From Candolleomyces eurysporus (Eukaryota > Basidiomycota > Agaricomycetes > Agaricales > Psathyrellaceae), in contig JANBPK010001348.1 in assembly GCA_027579435.1 (NCBI GenBank), forward strand, positions 1 through 21,674: a stretch of 21,674 nt of DNA, written 5' to 3'. The notes beneath the pieces were generated by a model. That model saw only the letters and a program-made list of their open reading frames with translations. It was not told the DNA's origin and did not search any database. Shown in pieces: positions 8,022 through 18,382 of this stretch (its first letter is position 1; each line of letters starts with the position of its first letter). Made by a program: the position numbers and the translations under genes.

Positions 8022-9980
8022 GAGCAGCTGATTGGCAACTTTGTCCATTACTTAAGCAGTCCCCTTCAAGTCAAACACGGTCAAATCGCAGACGTGCTTG
8101 GGCCGGCAAGACAATTTTGACCTCTATCTCCATCTTCGTCCCATGTCAGGCCTAGCACTCGAAGAGGAAATCCGTGACTTGACCGTTATACTTGCTCGGA
8201 AGAACGGGATTAAACCGGAAAGCTCGTCAGCGAGTCGATGCACGGCCTTGGCTGATGCAAACGCCCTGGTAGCGCTTCTGACGGTTGCCTCGCCCCAAGA
8301 CAAGCGGGCCGATCGTGTGGTCGCGGTCACTGGTCACCTCCAACAGGACCAGGTTCACTTGTACATAGTGGAATGCAATTCCCGGTTGGAGGACAAAGTG
8401 ACGGAAACGACGTTCGTGAACCCTAGCGCTAAGTCTGTAGAAGCCATTCTATCCGGCTGGCGAATTGCGTCCGTACTTCACAATTTATCTGGAAATATCA
8501 AAGTTCATCTCGTTTCCACAGGGCATTTGTTGAGTGGAAGGTCTACTTCGCTGAGCTGTTGGGGTTGATGAATAAGTGGCCCGATCGTGAGGTCGAAGAG
8601 GACGACCGTACCACCCTCTATCTTTACGTTTTGCGTCGCTGCTACCGCAAACTCGCATATCGCATGGTGATAGGCCGAACGCATTGGAAGAACGACCCTT
8701 TCACAATCATTCACGAATATTTGACCTCGAACCATGTCGAATTCAGCCAGTTCCAGGTTAAAGTCCAAGGTCTATTCGGTCAAGACGCTCTCAAGGCGAT
8801 TGGCATTACCCGCAACCAAGCGCCATCTAAATCTAAATATTATCCCGTGAATGTTGGAAACGTGGCGAAGTGGTTTGGCCTCCTCCGCGAGCAGTATTCC
8901 ATGCTCCGGGATTGCTTTGTTGGCGACAACGGAAAGGTCAAGGACGAGGAGAGCGTATCGGAAGATGACATTATCAACGCTATGGACGCTCTTGGAATCA
9001 TCTACGATCTTGTCTACACCGATCTGATCCAGGACACCTTCAATGCCATTGAAGGTCTGTCAGATCCATCGCTGCTACAGTGGAAGGACGGGTCCCCTGG
9101 CGGTATGATTTCTATGAGATCCTCTTTTTTGACCTTGTCTTGACTAGTAGATTGTAGAGCATGATGCTCAAGAGGCTGATGTGGACGACATAGCAAGCGA
9201 GCAAACAACGCCCGATCGCCTTAATCGCTTTTTCAAAACCCTAGTCTCGCCATTTTGGGCTGTCAGTCATTTGCATGACCCATTTTTTGCTCCTCCCATC
9301 AACGTGCAGGTACGGTTGATGACGGTTTCTGGAAACGAAGCTGTGAGAGCTGAGGACTGTGAAACATTCTTCACCATCTCGAGGCCCGTTCGAAGGCAGA
9401 CCCGTCCTTCAGGGAGGCACACGAATGGCTGAAGAAGCGTCTTGCCCTGTCCTCTGTCGCCTCTGTCCCCCAGCCACCCACTGCTCAACCATATCGAACT
9501 GAGCGCTCCGCCGAGCCAATCAGAAGCTATCATGCAAACCAGCACGCCGAGGCTATACTGATGGGCAGGCTCTGGCGGTTGGAGTTCAAAGGGTTTGGGT
9601 CGGTGTGTATCGTGGTCTCACTTGTCTTTTTTTTTGCTCTGCTCACCTCTCACCCTCAACAGGAAGTACCCGTCGCGTCCAGTCGCCGGTACTGCTATTG
9701 CTGTTTCAAGCTTGCAAAGCTTCTTAACTTAGCAAGCCGAGAGGCTCAGCCACCACGACCGACCATCACATTCCCCGGAACACATGGCATGATTTATGGC
9801 TGGGCTCCACCACCTGATCTTCCGGAAACGGTCTTAAAGCAGTTGAGAGACGATCTGTACGAAGTGTTGAAGGCTGTAGTGAAAAGAGATCGGTCGTCTG
9901 CCATGAGCAGCATTCAAGGGGAAGATATTACTCTCGGGATGCCCATCGGGCGCCGTAAGAACAAGGACACCCGGGAGTAG
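8022..9980 (+). CDS. OTT_1508-like (cytidine-deaminase fold) protein
   Basis: The C-terminal exons carry a deaminase-type zinc signature: HAE (9543-9551, in NQHAEAILMG) and, after an intron at 9603-9662, CYCC (9693-9704, a CxxC) in RRYCYCCFKLAKLL. TFPGTHGMIYGWAPPPDL follows, resembling the SHGKWYPGW stretch of fungal OTT_1508 deaminases (family knowledge). The N-terminal half (about 8143-9102) is helical and unrecognised. Introns 8469-8521 (donor GTCCGT) and 9103-9157 keep the frame. The part 9262-9460 is unresolved: a 48-nt intron at 9262-9309 is possible, but the frame leading to HLEARSKADPSF contains TGAs upstream, so another intron or a frameshift must lie near 9340-9385. The start is uncertain; ATG 8143 is the first in-frame one, and an upstream exon (QLIGNFVHYLSSPLQVKHG, 8025-8081) may belong. 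The substrate is unknown; members may act on nucleotides or nucleic acids. Confidence 0.65.
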
Positions 9981-10128
9981 AGAGGCGTGCCAAGGGCACT
10001 GTGGTATGCATACTTTTTTGGCGAAGTTTCGTAGTCAAACGACGAAGCTCTTAAATGACGCCTGCTCAGCCGTGTCTCCGGATATTCTTGTGAAGTACGC
10101 AAATATTACACGGGCTTAAATTTTGTAC

Positions 10129-10134
10129 AATAAA
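10129..10134 (+). terminator. AATAAA polyadenylation signal
   Basis: A perfect AATAAA about 150 bp downstream of the deaminase-like stop codon, in the right orientation for its 3' end. Confidence 0.5.
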
Positions 10135-10851
10135 GAATGCACGAGTTCGTTTAGTCCTGTCTTTGAAACACTACGCCGTCAGAAACCTCTGCTAAAACGG
10201 GAGCATGCGTTGCCACTGCGGACCTAAGTACCCTACTGTACAGTTCGAAATCCTCGAAGTAAAACCGCAGTACTGCCAGTGGGAGTGGCGCTCCAGGGTG
10301 GTTCCATGTTTAGTGCGATCGACCCATGCTCTCTTCTCACCTCTCCTCCCTGCCCATTTATTCCGTACTTGACTCTTTCACTTGTATCTGGGCTCGAAGG
10401 TAGGGCTACAGCTAACAAGGAGTCTTGTCCGATATAAAATGAGAGGTTGGAGCCCTTTGGAGCTTCAGTTGATGAAGCCAAGAATCATCGACAGTATTGG
10501 CGAGTGGTCCATACCCCAAACCAGATATTCGTCGTAGTACTCCTTAACATGTTCCATTTCTCGTGTTAGGTCCCCAACCTTTGACCTGCTGAGAACCGGT
10601 GTACTGGAGGCAACCTGCTTCAATCGTCGTATGCGATCAGTTGAGATGATACGACTGACGACGATGTGATATGCATCGCATTTCACTGCATTATAGGCGT
10701 CTATTGGACATCAGATTCACAGCAGTTTGGCTGCTTATGCACGGATGCCGTGTGCCCAACTTAAACCCTTGTCAAGGCTTGGTCTGTAAAGGTCCACGGC
10801 TTGTTTCCTCCCCTCATCAACCCCCGCTGATTCCCCTTTATCCCCCATGCA
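10135..10851. other. intergenic, no gene recognised
   Basis: The longest frames are minus-strand at 10465-10686 and 10233-10481 (73 and 82 aa). They overlap, have no motif I recognise, and no splice model links them clearly. The region is probably the spacer and NLR promoter. Confidence 0.45.
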
Positions 10852-13800
10852 ATGCTGGGTCTCATGGCCCGTCTCTCCACGCTTGCCAGACAAGTCGTTG
10901 GCGAAAACGAGAACACAGGGTCTTGGCAGTTATCATTTCATAATCCTCCGGCACCATTCATCCCACTTCCACCTGTGAACAACACCACAGCATTAAGTGT
11001 TCAAGGATCCACCTCTCAGACACAAATGCAGNCCTCTGTGAACAAACGCAAACAAGTTGAACTCTTGCGCTATACCGCCAACGCTACCAGCCTCGCAGCT
11101 TCCACCTCTACCCCAACTGCTCCAGACCCCGTCTCTCAGTCGTTGATCTGCCCTGTTACAAGCGGCGGCAAGGTCACGGCGACGGACAGTCCTCAGGACC
11201 GATTGCAATCTTACCATTATCCACCAGCGCCTTCCCTAGCGGAACCACCGCCGATAGCCTTGTTGGAGGGTGCACATGATTTTCAAATGGGGGATTTGAT
11301 CGTTAGTGTATCCAGCGCAGGGTCGCAGCAGCATGCTCTCGAAATTCGTACGTGAACAGTTGTATTGGATATATCGACGGAATCACTGATAGTTGCCGTT
11401 TCAGAACGAGGACGGCTGGCTGCACTTCCAAGGCATCCAGACATGAGTGGGATGCGGGTCGAGTACCTGCCCAACAGTCGGAAGCCAGACGTTGACAAGT
11501 TGTGCGAGCGGGAATCAAGTTCGACCGACCTCGTCCTGTGCATTCACGGGCCGGCTGGCATTGGGAAATCCACTCTCGCTGGTCATTTATCAGACGAGTT
11601 TCGCTCAGCTGGCNGGTTGGCCGCCTCCACTTTCCTGAACGCCATTCGAACAGAATCGTTGGGGCCTGAGACAATCATCAAGATGATAGCGCACGAAATA
11701 GGGTGTATTCATCCTCGAGCAATACCGAAGATCGTGGAGGCAATGGATCAATGCCATGGGACTTCGCTGNAAAACCACCTCGAGAAGTACATTCTCGAAC
11801 CCTTGCGGTCACTCAGCCACCCGCAACCGCTCATCATAATAATAGATGCGATGGACGAATGGCGGGATCATCCAATATTCACCAAGGCGCTCGCTCTCCT
11901 CAACTCGGAAAGCTCTGTCGTCANATTCATCCTAACAGATCGTTTGAATCCGTGCGCTTCCCGCTTGCCTGGCATNGACAGGGTCTCNATTTACACGTAT
12001 GCCCTTGGCCCAATTTCGAAGAAGGTTATCAAGGANTATTTTCAGAAATATCTAGAGGTGGTTCCATGGGTAGATGGGCGGAAGGCTCTCTCTACAGATG
12101 TCGAGAAGCTCACGGAGCTTTCATGCGGGCTCCCAGTATGGGCCTCGACGGTGATTGCCTTGCTTTCGCACCCATTCAGCGAGTCCCCGCCTCACGAAAT
12201 CCTCGCAGAAATAGTTGGAAGTCGGCGGCAAGTTGGCGGNAGTGATGGGCTNGNGGAGCTGTATCNCAAGGCGCTCAAGCGGCTTTTCNTCTCCTCCGAT
12301 GCCCAGANGTATTTTCGACGGCTTATGGGNGCNATCATTGTCCTCCAGGAACCACTTTCNCTAGTGGATTTTTCCACGCTTACTGGAATCCCTTACCACC
12401 TCATAAANAAGATTCNAATCACTCTCCGCGCTCTCCAGTTACGATCCCCTCCCCCTGGCTCAGAAAAGATGGTCCATCCAGCAGCAACACTCTTCCATCT
12501 ATCGTTCCTTGAATATGTCCAGGCACCAACGACAGAAANNTNTTTCGCCATCTCNGCNTTCGATTCCCACTCTGCGATAGGCTTGACTTGTCTCAAGCAA
12601 CTCNCCATCCTGCCACCTTTCCCGCACAGTAACTATCCCATTCGTGCCCTCCAACATTACGCTGTGAAGTACTGGCCTCACCATGTATNCAAAGGAACCC
12701 CACGCTCGAACGATCAATGGTCACAGACAGANCATTGTTCNACACTGNAAANGATGTCTGACACCCACGGACGATGGGCAGCATTATTTCTCAAAGAATT
12801 CATGCCCAGGGAGGTTCATTTGATGGCGAAGGTTGNTGAAGAGGACGGTCTGGGATCGACTCTGAGAAAACTGGCCTGTTGGCTCGGGAGCACTAGTGGA
12901 GATCACTGGGCATTTCAGGTAGCTTGTTTAGAAGTTGCTGTAAGGATTGATGGTGGAGATGCNGAGGGGTGGTCAGAGCTAGGGCGGTGCTACCGTGCAA
13001 GTGGTCGTCGGATGGGTAACCTCCAAATGCATGAAGAGGCTGTTGTGGCCTTTCGACATGCCTTGCATCTCCAGCCAGACCCACATCCCCGCCGCAGGGA
13101 ATCCCTCAGCAATGTCGCTAACGAAATAANGTCATGTTACCGACTGAACGGAGACAGCAACATCCTCGGTGAAGCGATTTCGTGTTCCAACATGGTGCTC
13201 GCACTCATTCCGACACCCCATCCAGATCGTTCCAGGTATCTCGACAATCTCGCCAATGTTCTCGCTTATTCTTATCATCACAATCGAGACCTTGAAACAT
13301 TGAATAAGGTCATTTCATTACGTCGCGAAGCGCTTGCGCTTCTCCCTGCATCAGACCCGCATCGCCCCTTGTCGCTCAACAACCTCGCACTTGCTCTCCA
13401 AATGCATTGTAGGCAAAATGAAGACATTGCTGCATTGAACAAGGCCATTTCACTGCATCGTGAAGCACTTGCACTCNGCCCTGTATCCCACCCAGAACGC
13501 CCCTCGTCGCTCAACTCCCTTGCCAATGCTCTCCATTNTCTTTATNNGCGCAANAGGGACATCAACGCATTGAACGAGGCCATTTCCCTGCATCGTGAAG
13601 CATTTCCACTCCGCTCTGCACTCCACGCGGACTACCCCTCATCACTCAATGACCTTGCCAATGCTCTTGGATCTCTTTTTGAGCGCAACGGGGACATGGA
13701 TGCATTGACCGAGGCAATTTCACTGCACCGTGAAGCACTNGGCCTGCACCCTATGCCCCACCCAGATCGCTCCATCTCGCTTAACAATCTTGCTTGCTGG

Positions 13801-14154
13801 CTCCATAGTCTCTATGAGNACAACCAAGACCCTGGGACCCTGAACGAGTGCATGTCACTTGGNCGTGAGGGGCTTGCGCTCTGCCCTGCGCCCCACCCAG
13901 TTCGCAGTAAATTGCTCGAACTTCTTGCTGAAGCGTATCTATCCCAATTCGAGCAGAACGGACGAGCCTTGGAAGCTCTCGATGAAGGGATATCGCTGCG
14001 CAGGGAAGCGCTGGCTTTGTNTCCTCCTGGACACAGATACAGGGCAGGCAGTGTTGAAGTGCTGTTGGGGCTTCTCGAGAAGCGACGTGAAGCTACTGGG
14101 GAAGACCAAGATTGTGCAGAAATCGAAGATTTGAAGGCGGAATTNGCTGCGTGA
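10852..14154 (+). CDS. NACHT-TPR NOD-like receptor (STAND ATPase)
   Basis: Two exons, 10852-11347 and 11405-14154, join in phase across a 57-nt intron (GTACGT..TTTCAG) to give 1081 aa. Residues 1-190 are Pro/Ser/Thr-rich and unrecognised. Walker A GPAGIGKST is at about residues 214-222, preceded by LVLCIH. Walker B LIIIIDAMDEW is at about 307-318, and a sensor-like FILTDR lies at about 344. This is the layout of fungal NACHT ATPases. From about residue 750 there are TPR-type repeats with the core LN.AISLHREALAL and P.SLN.LANAL. Such proteins act as ATP-driven sensors in fungal non-self recognition as family knowledge; the ligand and N-terminal effector of this one are unknown. About 30 Ns lie inside, yet the frame stays open across them, so here they stand for real bases. 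The start ATG is the first in the open frame but is not certain. Confidence 0.85.
13165..14020 (+). repeat. TPR-encoding tandem repeat, exact 135-nt period
   Basis: The repeat start L(N/G)(K/E)(A/V)IS recurs at 13165, 13300, 13435, 13570, 13705 and 13840, all exactly 135 nt (45 aa) apart, then at 13978. The DNA is also similar (CATTTCACTGCATCGTGAAG recurs with few changes), pointing to recent duplication or homogenisation. Confidence 0.85.
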
Positions 14155-14310
14155 AGGTGCTGTTAGCTGCANTGAGGANAGATTCATTTTGTNTCAAAGT
14201 GACCGTTGAAAATTGGAGAGCTGTACATGGAGGAATGGAACAGTCGGAGGCATAGATCTATCTTATGGTCCCTTAGCACTGAATAGCTTACTCACTCGAA
14301 GNTCNTGCTA

Positions 14311-14640
14311 TCAGCGCACCATGTTGCCGGATCCTTCTTCGACGAGATATTCGATGCATTGTGTGATGTAGCGCATCGCCTACGACGATAAAGAATGCAT
14401 AATCGTAGAGACTGGCTGAGTCCTGCAGACTTTCGAGGCCGCACCGAGTCCAAACAAGCCGTTAGAGTGCGAGTCAATGTTAAGATTCTGGTTCCAGTTC
14501 CCTGAGTAAATCCCTTCGGAAGATGTAACATATAATTGCCCCAAGATCCCGCTAGTGCTAGTGAGGTACGTCTCGGTCGACAAAGCAAAACGTTGAATTT
14601 GATAAATTACCAGGTAGGGCGTTGGTACATACATACAGTG
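14311..14640 (-). pseudogene. frameshifted C-terminal fragment of an unrecognised protein
   Basis: Minus-strand frames give STETYLTSTSGILGQLY, then SSEGIYSGNWNQNLNID, then HSNGLFGLGAAS. The text then continues in another frame as SLQDSASLYDYAFFIVVGDA and returns to the first frame as RYITQCIEYLVEEG up to the stop at 14311-14313. Two compensating shifts near 14427 and 14370 are therefore needed. No credible upstream exons are seen before the zinc-finger gene at 14847. It looks like the 3' end of a real gene, either decayed or misassembled. I do not recognise the family. Confidence 0.45.
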
Positions 14641-14707
14641 TGGTATCATACTACTCACAAGTACATACACTGGGGGAATAAATATATAATCAAGAAAGCG
14701 GTGAACA

Positions 14708-14732
14708 GGTAGATAGGTAGATAGATGGATGG
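14708..14732. repeat. GATA/GGTA-type microsatellite
   Basis: An imperfect run of GTAGATAGGTAGATAGATGG tetranucleotides in the spacer downstream of the zinc-finger gene. Confidence 0.6.
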
Positions 14733-14846
14733 AATCCTAGATCTAACGAACGATGAATAGACGTAAAATGCTGAGCAGGTCAAAGTATGCTGAAGGGATA
14801 GACGGTTACGCGTTCACCTCTCCTGTCGATTCGGCGCAGGATCTGC

Positions 14847-16852
14847 TCAGTACTTCAAAATCACGTCCTACAAAAACCCAGTCAGTCAGTCAGTCAGTTT
14901 GGTTGAACAACAATGGCAGGAAAGAAGAGAGCAAACGTACTGATACAGGGACTTGACCGCGCTCATGCAGCTTATACTCTGTCGTAAGATTCGTCGTCTT
15001 CGTGGTTTCAGCGGGGGCAGCAGCCGCCGCCGCCTTTTCCTTCCCATCGCCGTCTCCAGCAGCTTGCTTGGCACCATCAGCGTCCGCGCCCTTTTTCGAT
15101 TTCGCATTAGTGTGTTTCTTTCCCCGTCTGTACGGTTTTTTCGTCTTCTTCTTTTCCTTGTCCTGGTCATTATTAGGAGAGTCCGAGGATTTCTTGGCGG
15201 TATCTTCAGCCGACTCCGCTGAACCACTCTCCTCCGCAGCCTGCTTCTCCTCGGGTTTCTTCCCCTCCGCCTTGCCCTCCTTCTCCTCCTCCTCGCCCCC
15301 CTTCTTGCCCTCCTCCCCGTCCACCGGAGGCACCCTGGGCGTCCGCGGCGTCCTCGCCGACTTGGGCACCTTGCCCCCACCACCACCACCACCGCCTCCT
15401 CCTCGCCTCCTCCCAAGCAGCTGCAGCTGCGCCACAAAGCTCTTCCGCTGCTCCTTGGCCGCCTTCTCGCTGATCTCCAGGATCCTCTTCACTTTTTCTG
15501 TCTGCTCTTTGCTCGTCCACCACCCTCCCTTTTTGGAGGGGAGGTACAGGCGGGAGTGCGAGTAGACGCATTTGCTGGTGCCGAATTTGCAGGTGCCGAG
15601 GAGGAAGTAGGTGCATACGTTTCGGCCGCTGGAGGCGCAAATGAGCNGGGGGGCGTTGGTGTTGGTAGGGAAAGTGATAGCAATATAGGAATGTGATGCC
15701 CAGGTTGACCAATCAATCGAGGAGCCGGACACATCCAAGAAAGCGAGGGGGGAAGGGTACCATCGTCAGCAAGCAGGAGCAGAGAAGAGAGGAGAGTAAG
15801 CAAGTGGATACGCACAGGTCATCTCTGACGCTCTTCTCATCCGGCGCGTGCGAGAACGGGCACAGCGTCCCCTTGGCGCATCCCTCGCGATTATAGAACC
15901 GGCAGGGCACACCGTTCCCTCGGTGATTACAGTCGCTCGTGTTTGACAGGGTATCCATCTCGAGGGCGTCGTCGTCGTATTGGGGGTACGAGAAATCGAG
16001 TTCCGGGAGTTGCTGTGCCGGAGCTGCGGGTTCACTTATTGNGGGGCGGACCAGCAGCAGCAGCAGCCGGAGCTTCACTACCATCGGCAGTATCGCTTTT
16101 GGCGGTCGTTGTGCCTTCAGCGGCGGGCGCAACGTCGAGAGAGATGGTATGGCTGCCCAGTTTCGTCCCAGCTTCGAGGGCGGTGTTCACGGATTGCAAG
16201 GCCTCTTCGGCTTTGGTGTGCGATTTGTCGTGTGCGACGGCAATCTCGAGGTCTATGCGGTACAACATGATTTAGACGGGGATCGAATGGCAAGCGGTGG
16301 TGGATAAAGTGAGAGGACACACCTTTCTTGGCTGCAATCAGCAACCGCTGCTCCAGTCGAGCGAGTCCACGAAGATAGCGCGCTTCGATGGATTTGGGGT
16401 CGAGCGTTAAAGCTCTTGTTGCGGCGTGTGCGGCTTCTTCGTACCTGTATCGCAATCAATGGGTGATCAGGTACCTTTGAGATCATACGGAGCGTACCAG
16501 TGCAGTTTGGCATAGGTCATTGAGAGTCGAATGTAGTATTCGAGATTGGACGGCCAGATCTGGGTAGCTTCGAGGTAGGGGATGTAGGCTTCTTCGAATT
16601 TGCCATTTCCATACAGCTCGTCTCCCTGTGGTAATGTGAGTCCCGGTCGGTTGAAATGGACCAAAGATGAGAGCCTACCATTCGCTTGAACACGTCTGCC
16701 TTTGCATGCTTTTCAGCCTTCTTCTCTGCGCGTTTCTGGGCACGAGCGAGGAGGAGCTCCTCCTTGTTGACAGGCTGCAAGAAAGGGGGGTCGAACTCCG
16801 AGTCTGAGGAAGACACGTCGTCGTAGTTTTCGAGGGCAGGGTTGGAGGCCAT
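14847..16852 (-). CDS. TPR and double CCCH zinc-finger protein
   Basis: Six exons (16852-16679, 16625-16498, 16444-16323, 16252-15816, 15628-14941, 14867-14847) give 522 aa once the N at 16042 is dropped. Residues 1-60 are acidic then Lys/Ala-rich (SSSDSEFDPPFLQPVNKEEL). A TPR pair follows (GDELYGNGKFEEAYIPYLEA, then YEEAAHAATRALTLDPKSIE). Two zinc fingers are visible: CRFYNREGCAKGTLCPFSH (Cx7Cx5Cx3H) and CTYFLLGTCKFGTSKCVYSH (Cx7Cx6Cx3H), separated in the gene by the longest intron (15629-15815, 187 nt; the others are 53-73). The C-terminus has ten glycines, then a long Lys/Glu/Ala-rich low-complexity tail ending TEYKLHERGQVPVS-DVILKY. CCCH fingers of this type usually bind RNA, so an RNA-related role is inferred; the target is unknown. 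ATG 16852 is preferred over the in-frame upstream ATG at 16915, which would cross most of the promoter. Confidence 0.8.
14880..14898 (-). repeat. (CTGA)n microsatellite inside an intron, overlapping the branch site
   Basis: Within the last intron of the zinc-finger gene (14868-14940), the minus strand has CTGAC repeated four times, 14-26 nt before the acceptor TTTTTGTAG. Each copy matches the fungal branch-site consensus. Confidence 0.7.
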
Positions 16853-16964
16853 GGTTCGGATTGGGGAGGGACGGGAGGCCGATGAACTCGTCTTATAGCC
16901 AATGGGATCAATCAATCAATGATATTCCATGACACGGCCAAGATGTTTGATCGCATTCGACCAG
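16853..16964. promoter_or_regulatory. 112-bp shared divergent promoter region
   Basis: Start codons of the CCCH gene (16852, minus) and MED8 (16965, plus) lie 112 bp apart, head to head. Both promoters and 5' UTRs must fit in this space or overlap the neighbouring coding sequence. No TATA box is evident; an ATCAATCAATCAATG-like run lies near 16907-16921. Confidence 0.55.
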
Positions 16965-17999
16965 ATGGCTCACCTGCGGACCCAACCAGCCCACAAGCTC
17001 GAGCCTGCGCCGGGCCCGAAGCTGCCCATCTCGCAGCTCGAGTCGCTCAGGTTCAAGGCGAACCAGATCGTGGACACCCTCAATGGCCTCCACTTCATCC
17101 TCTCCGGCGCATACGACTTCCAGGGGCGCATGCCCGCCTGGCCCGAGATCCTCTCAAAGTACAACATCATCCTCTCCCAGACCCACAACTTTACCAACTC
17201 CCTCGTCTCGCCCCTCCCCACCTCGTCAAAGCAGCCCGCCGCCGGTTCGAATCCCAACGATGCAGCAGAGAGCGCGAACATCTTCCAAAGCCTCGCGATC
17301 TACCCCAACATGCCCATGACCGAGCCCCAGCTCAACTTCGAGATCGGTCCACTGCTCCGCAACCTCACGACCACGGTCGTCCTAGAGAAGGAAAACGAGA
17401 CCGTCCGGAGGCTCTCAGAGCACATGCAGACCAAAGGCTCGCTCGCTCTCAAGCAACTCATGCTCGACTTGGACCAGCTCAAGCGGAAACAAGAGCCCGG
17501 CCAACACGACCCTGCCCTCAGCAACGAAATCAGCCTGCTCAACACCCGCATGAACCAGCTGCTGCAGGACGTCATACGGGAGTGCGACGAGATCCGGGAC
17601 GCACACGATCGGCTGGTCGACCGCGCCGTAAAAGCAGTCGCCCTCCTCCGCGAAAAGTACGACTGGAAGAACCGGATCGACTCGGACTGGGAGGAAGACG
17701 AAGAAGACTACATCGACGACCATCACATCCACTCGAGGAGAACTCCTCCACCCAACGAGGACGTCGGAATGGATAGCGGGGACGATGACGATGACGACGA
17801 CGAAGACATGGGTCAGGTCGAAGCAGCGGCAGCAGGAGACAAGGACGGTGGAAGCAGCAGCGATGACGCGGATGAGAACGACGTTGAGCAGCTTATGGAG
17901 AAAGGATTCGAGGAGATGCCTAGTCCCGATCCAAACTTTGGATCGAGTGTGCCAGGGAACGACGCGTCGACGGCGGACGCGATGCAAGGAGTTCAATAG
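16965..17999 (+). CDS. MED8: Mediator of RNA polymerase II transcription subunit 8
   Basis: A single exon of 344 aa. The N-terminal half matches the Med8 pattern: LESLRFKANQIVDTLNGL, then MPAWPEILSKYNIILSQTH, then a helical segment with IGPLLRNLTT and ENETVRRLSEH. In family terms Med8 is part of the Mediator head module that bridges activators and RNA polymerase II in the nucleus. The second half has a coiled stretch (SLLNTRMNQLLQDVIREC), YDWKNRIDSDW and then a long acidic, Asp-rich tail containing seven consecutive Asp. ATG 16965 starts MAHLRTQ directly before the conserved region; an in-frame ATG at 16929 would add 12 residues and leave even less room for the divergent promoter. No intron is needed. 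Confidence 0.85.
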   Translation: MAHLRTQPAHKLEPAPGPKLPISQLESLRFKANQIVDTLNGLHFILSGAYDFQGRMPAWPEILSKYNIILSQTHNFTNSLVSPLPTSSKQPAAGSNPNDAAESANIFQSLAIYPNMPMTEPQLNFEIGPLLRNLTTTVVLEKENETVRRLSEHMQTKGSLALKQLMLDLDQLKRKQEPGQHDPALSNEISLLNTRMNQLLQDVIRECDEIRDAHDRLVDRAVKAVALLREKYDWKNRIDSDWEEDEEDYIDDHHIHSRRTPPPNEDVGMDSGDDDDDDDEDMGQVEAAAAGDKDGGSSSDDADENDVEQLMEKGFEEMPSPDPNFGSSVPGNDASTADAMQGVQ

Positions 18000-18382
18000 G
18001 TTCCTTTCTTTCTCTTCGCCTTGGCTACTTGATTGCTGACAGTTTCTCGCATTCAATAGCGACGATTCCTTTCATGAAGATAACATCCTTACACCTTGTA
18101 GAAGAAACGTGACTCAGGCCTTTTGCTCCCCCGCGCATTCATCCAAACGATATCTGAGGCGAAACGGTATCGATTATTCGCGTTCTTCCCATTCACTTCA
18201 CGCGTCAATCAGAAGACGCCCATACTTGGACCACAGAGCTCGACGTGGAGGCTCAAGAGACGTACATAGAGGGTAGGGCAACCAAACTTGTAAGTATACA
18301 CTGGGGCATCGGACCTAGGACAAACTTGATCACGTTGTACACTAATCCCAACACTTCGAATAAAAAAANTAAAACCACTCCC
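18000..18382. other. intergenic between convergent genes
   Basis: This is the 3' space shared by MED8 (plus) and the PNPOx-like remnant (minus). An AATAAA at 18359 on the plus strand is the only signal noted. No gene recognised. Confidence 0.5.

Noticed and set aside
10225..10260. CTGTACAGTTCG near 10240 as a second copy of the MITE end
   Set aside because: Only a short similarity to CTGTACCGAACTGTATGG and no matching partner end nearby.
15002..15565. Long plus-strand frame rich in Ser, Ala and Pro
   Set aside because: It is the antisense shadow of the Lys/Glu/Gly-rich C-terminus of the CCCH protein.
16919..17776. 285-aa plus-strand frame rich in Arg and Pro
   Set aside because: It overlaps MED8 in another frame; MED8 has recognisable conserved segments and this frame has none.
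17415..18056. 213-aa minus-strand hydrophobic frame
   Set aside because: Antisense of the MED8 acidic tail, where GAC/GAT-rich coding sequence produces Val-rich reverse text.
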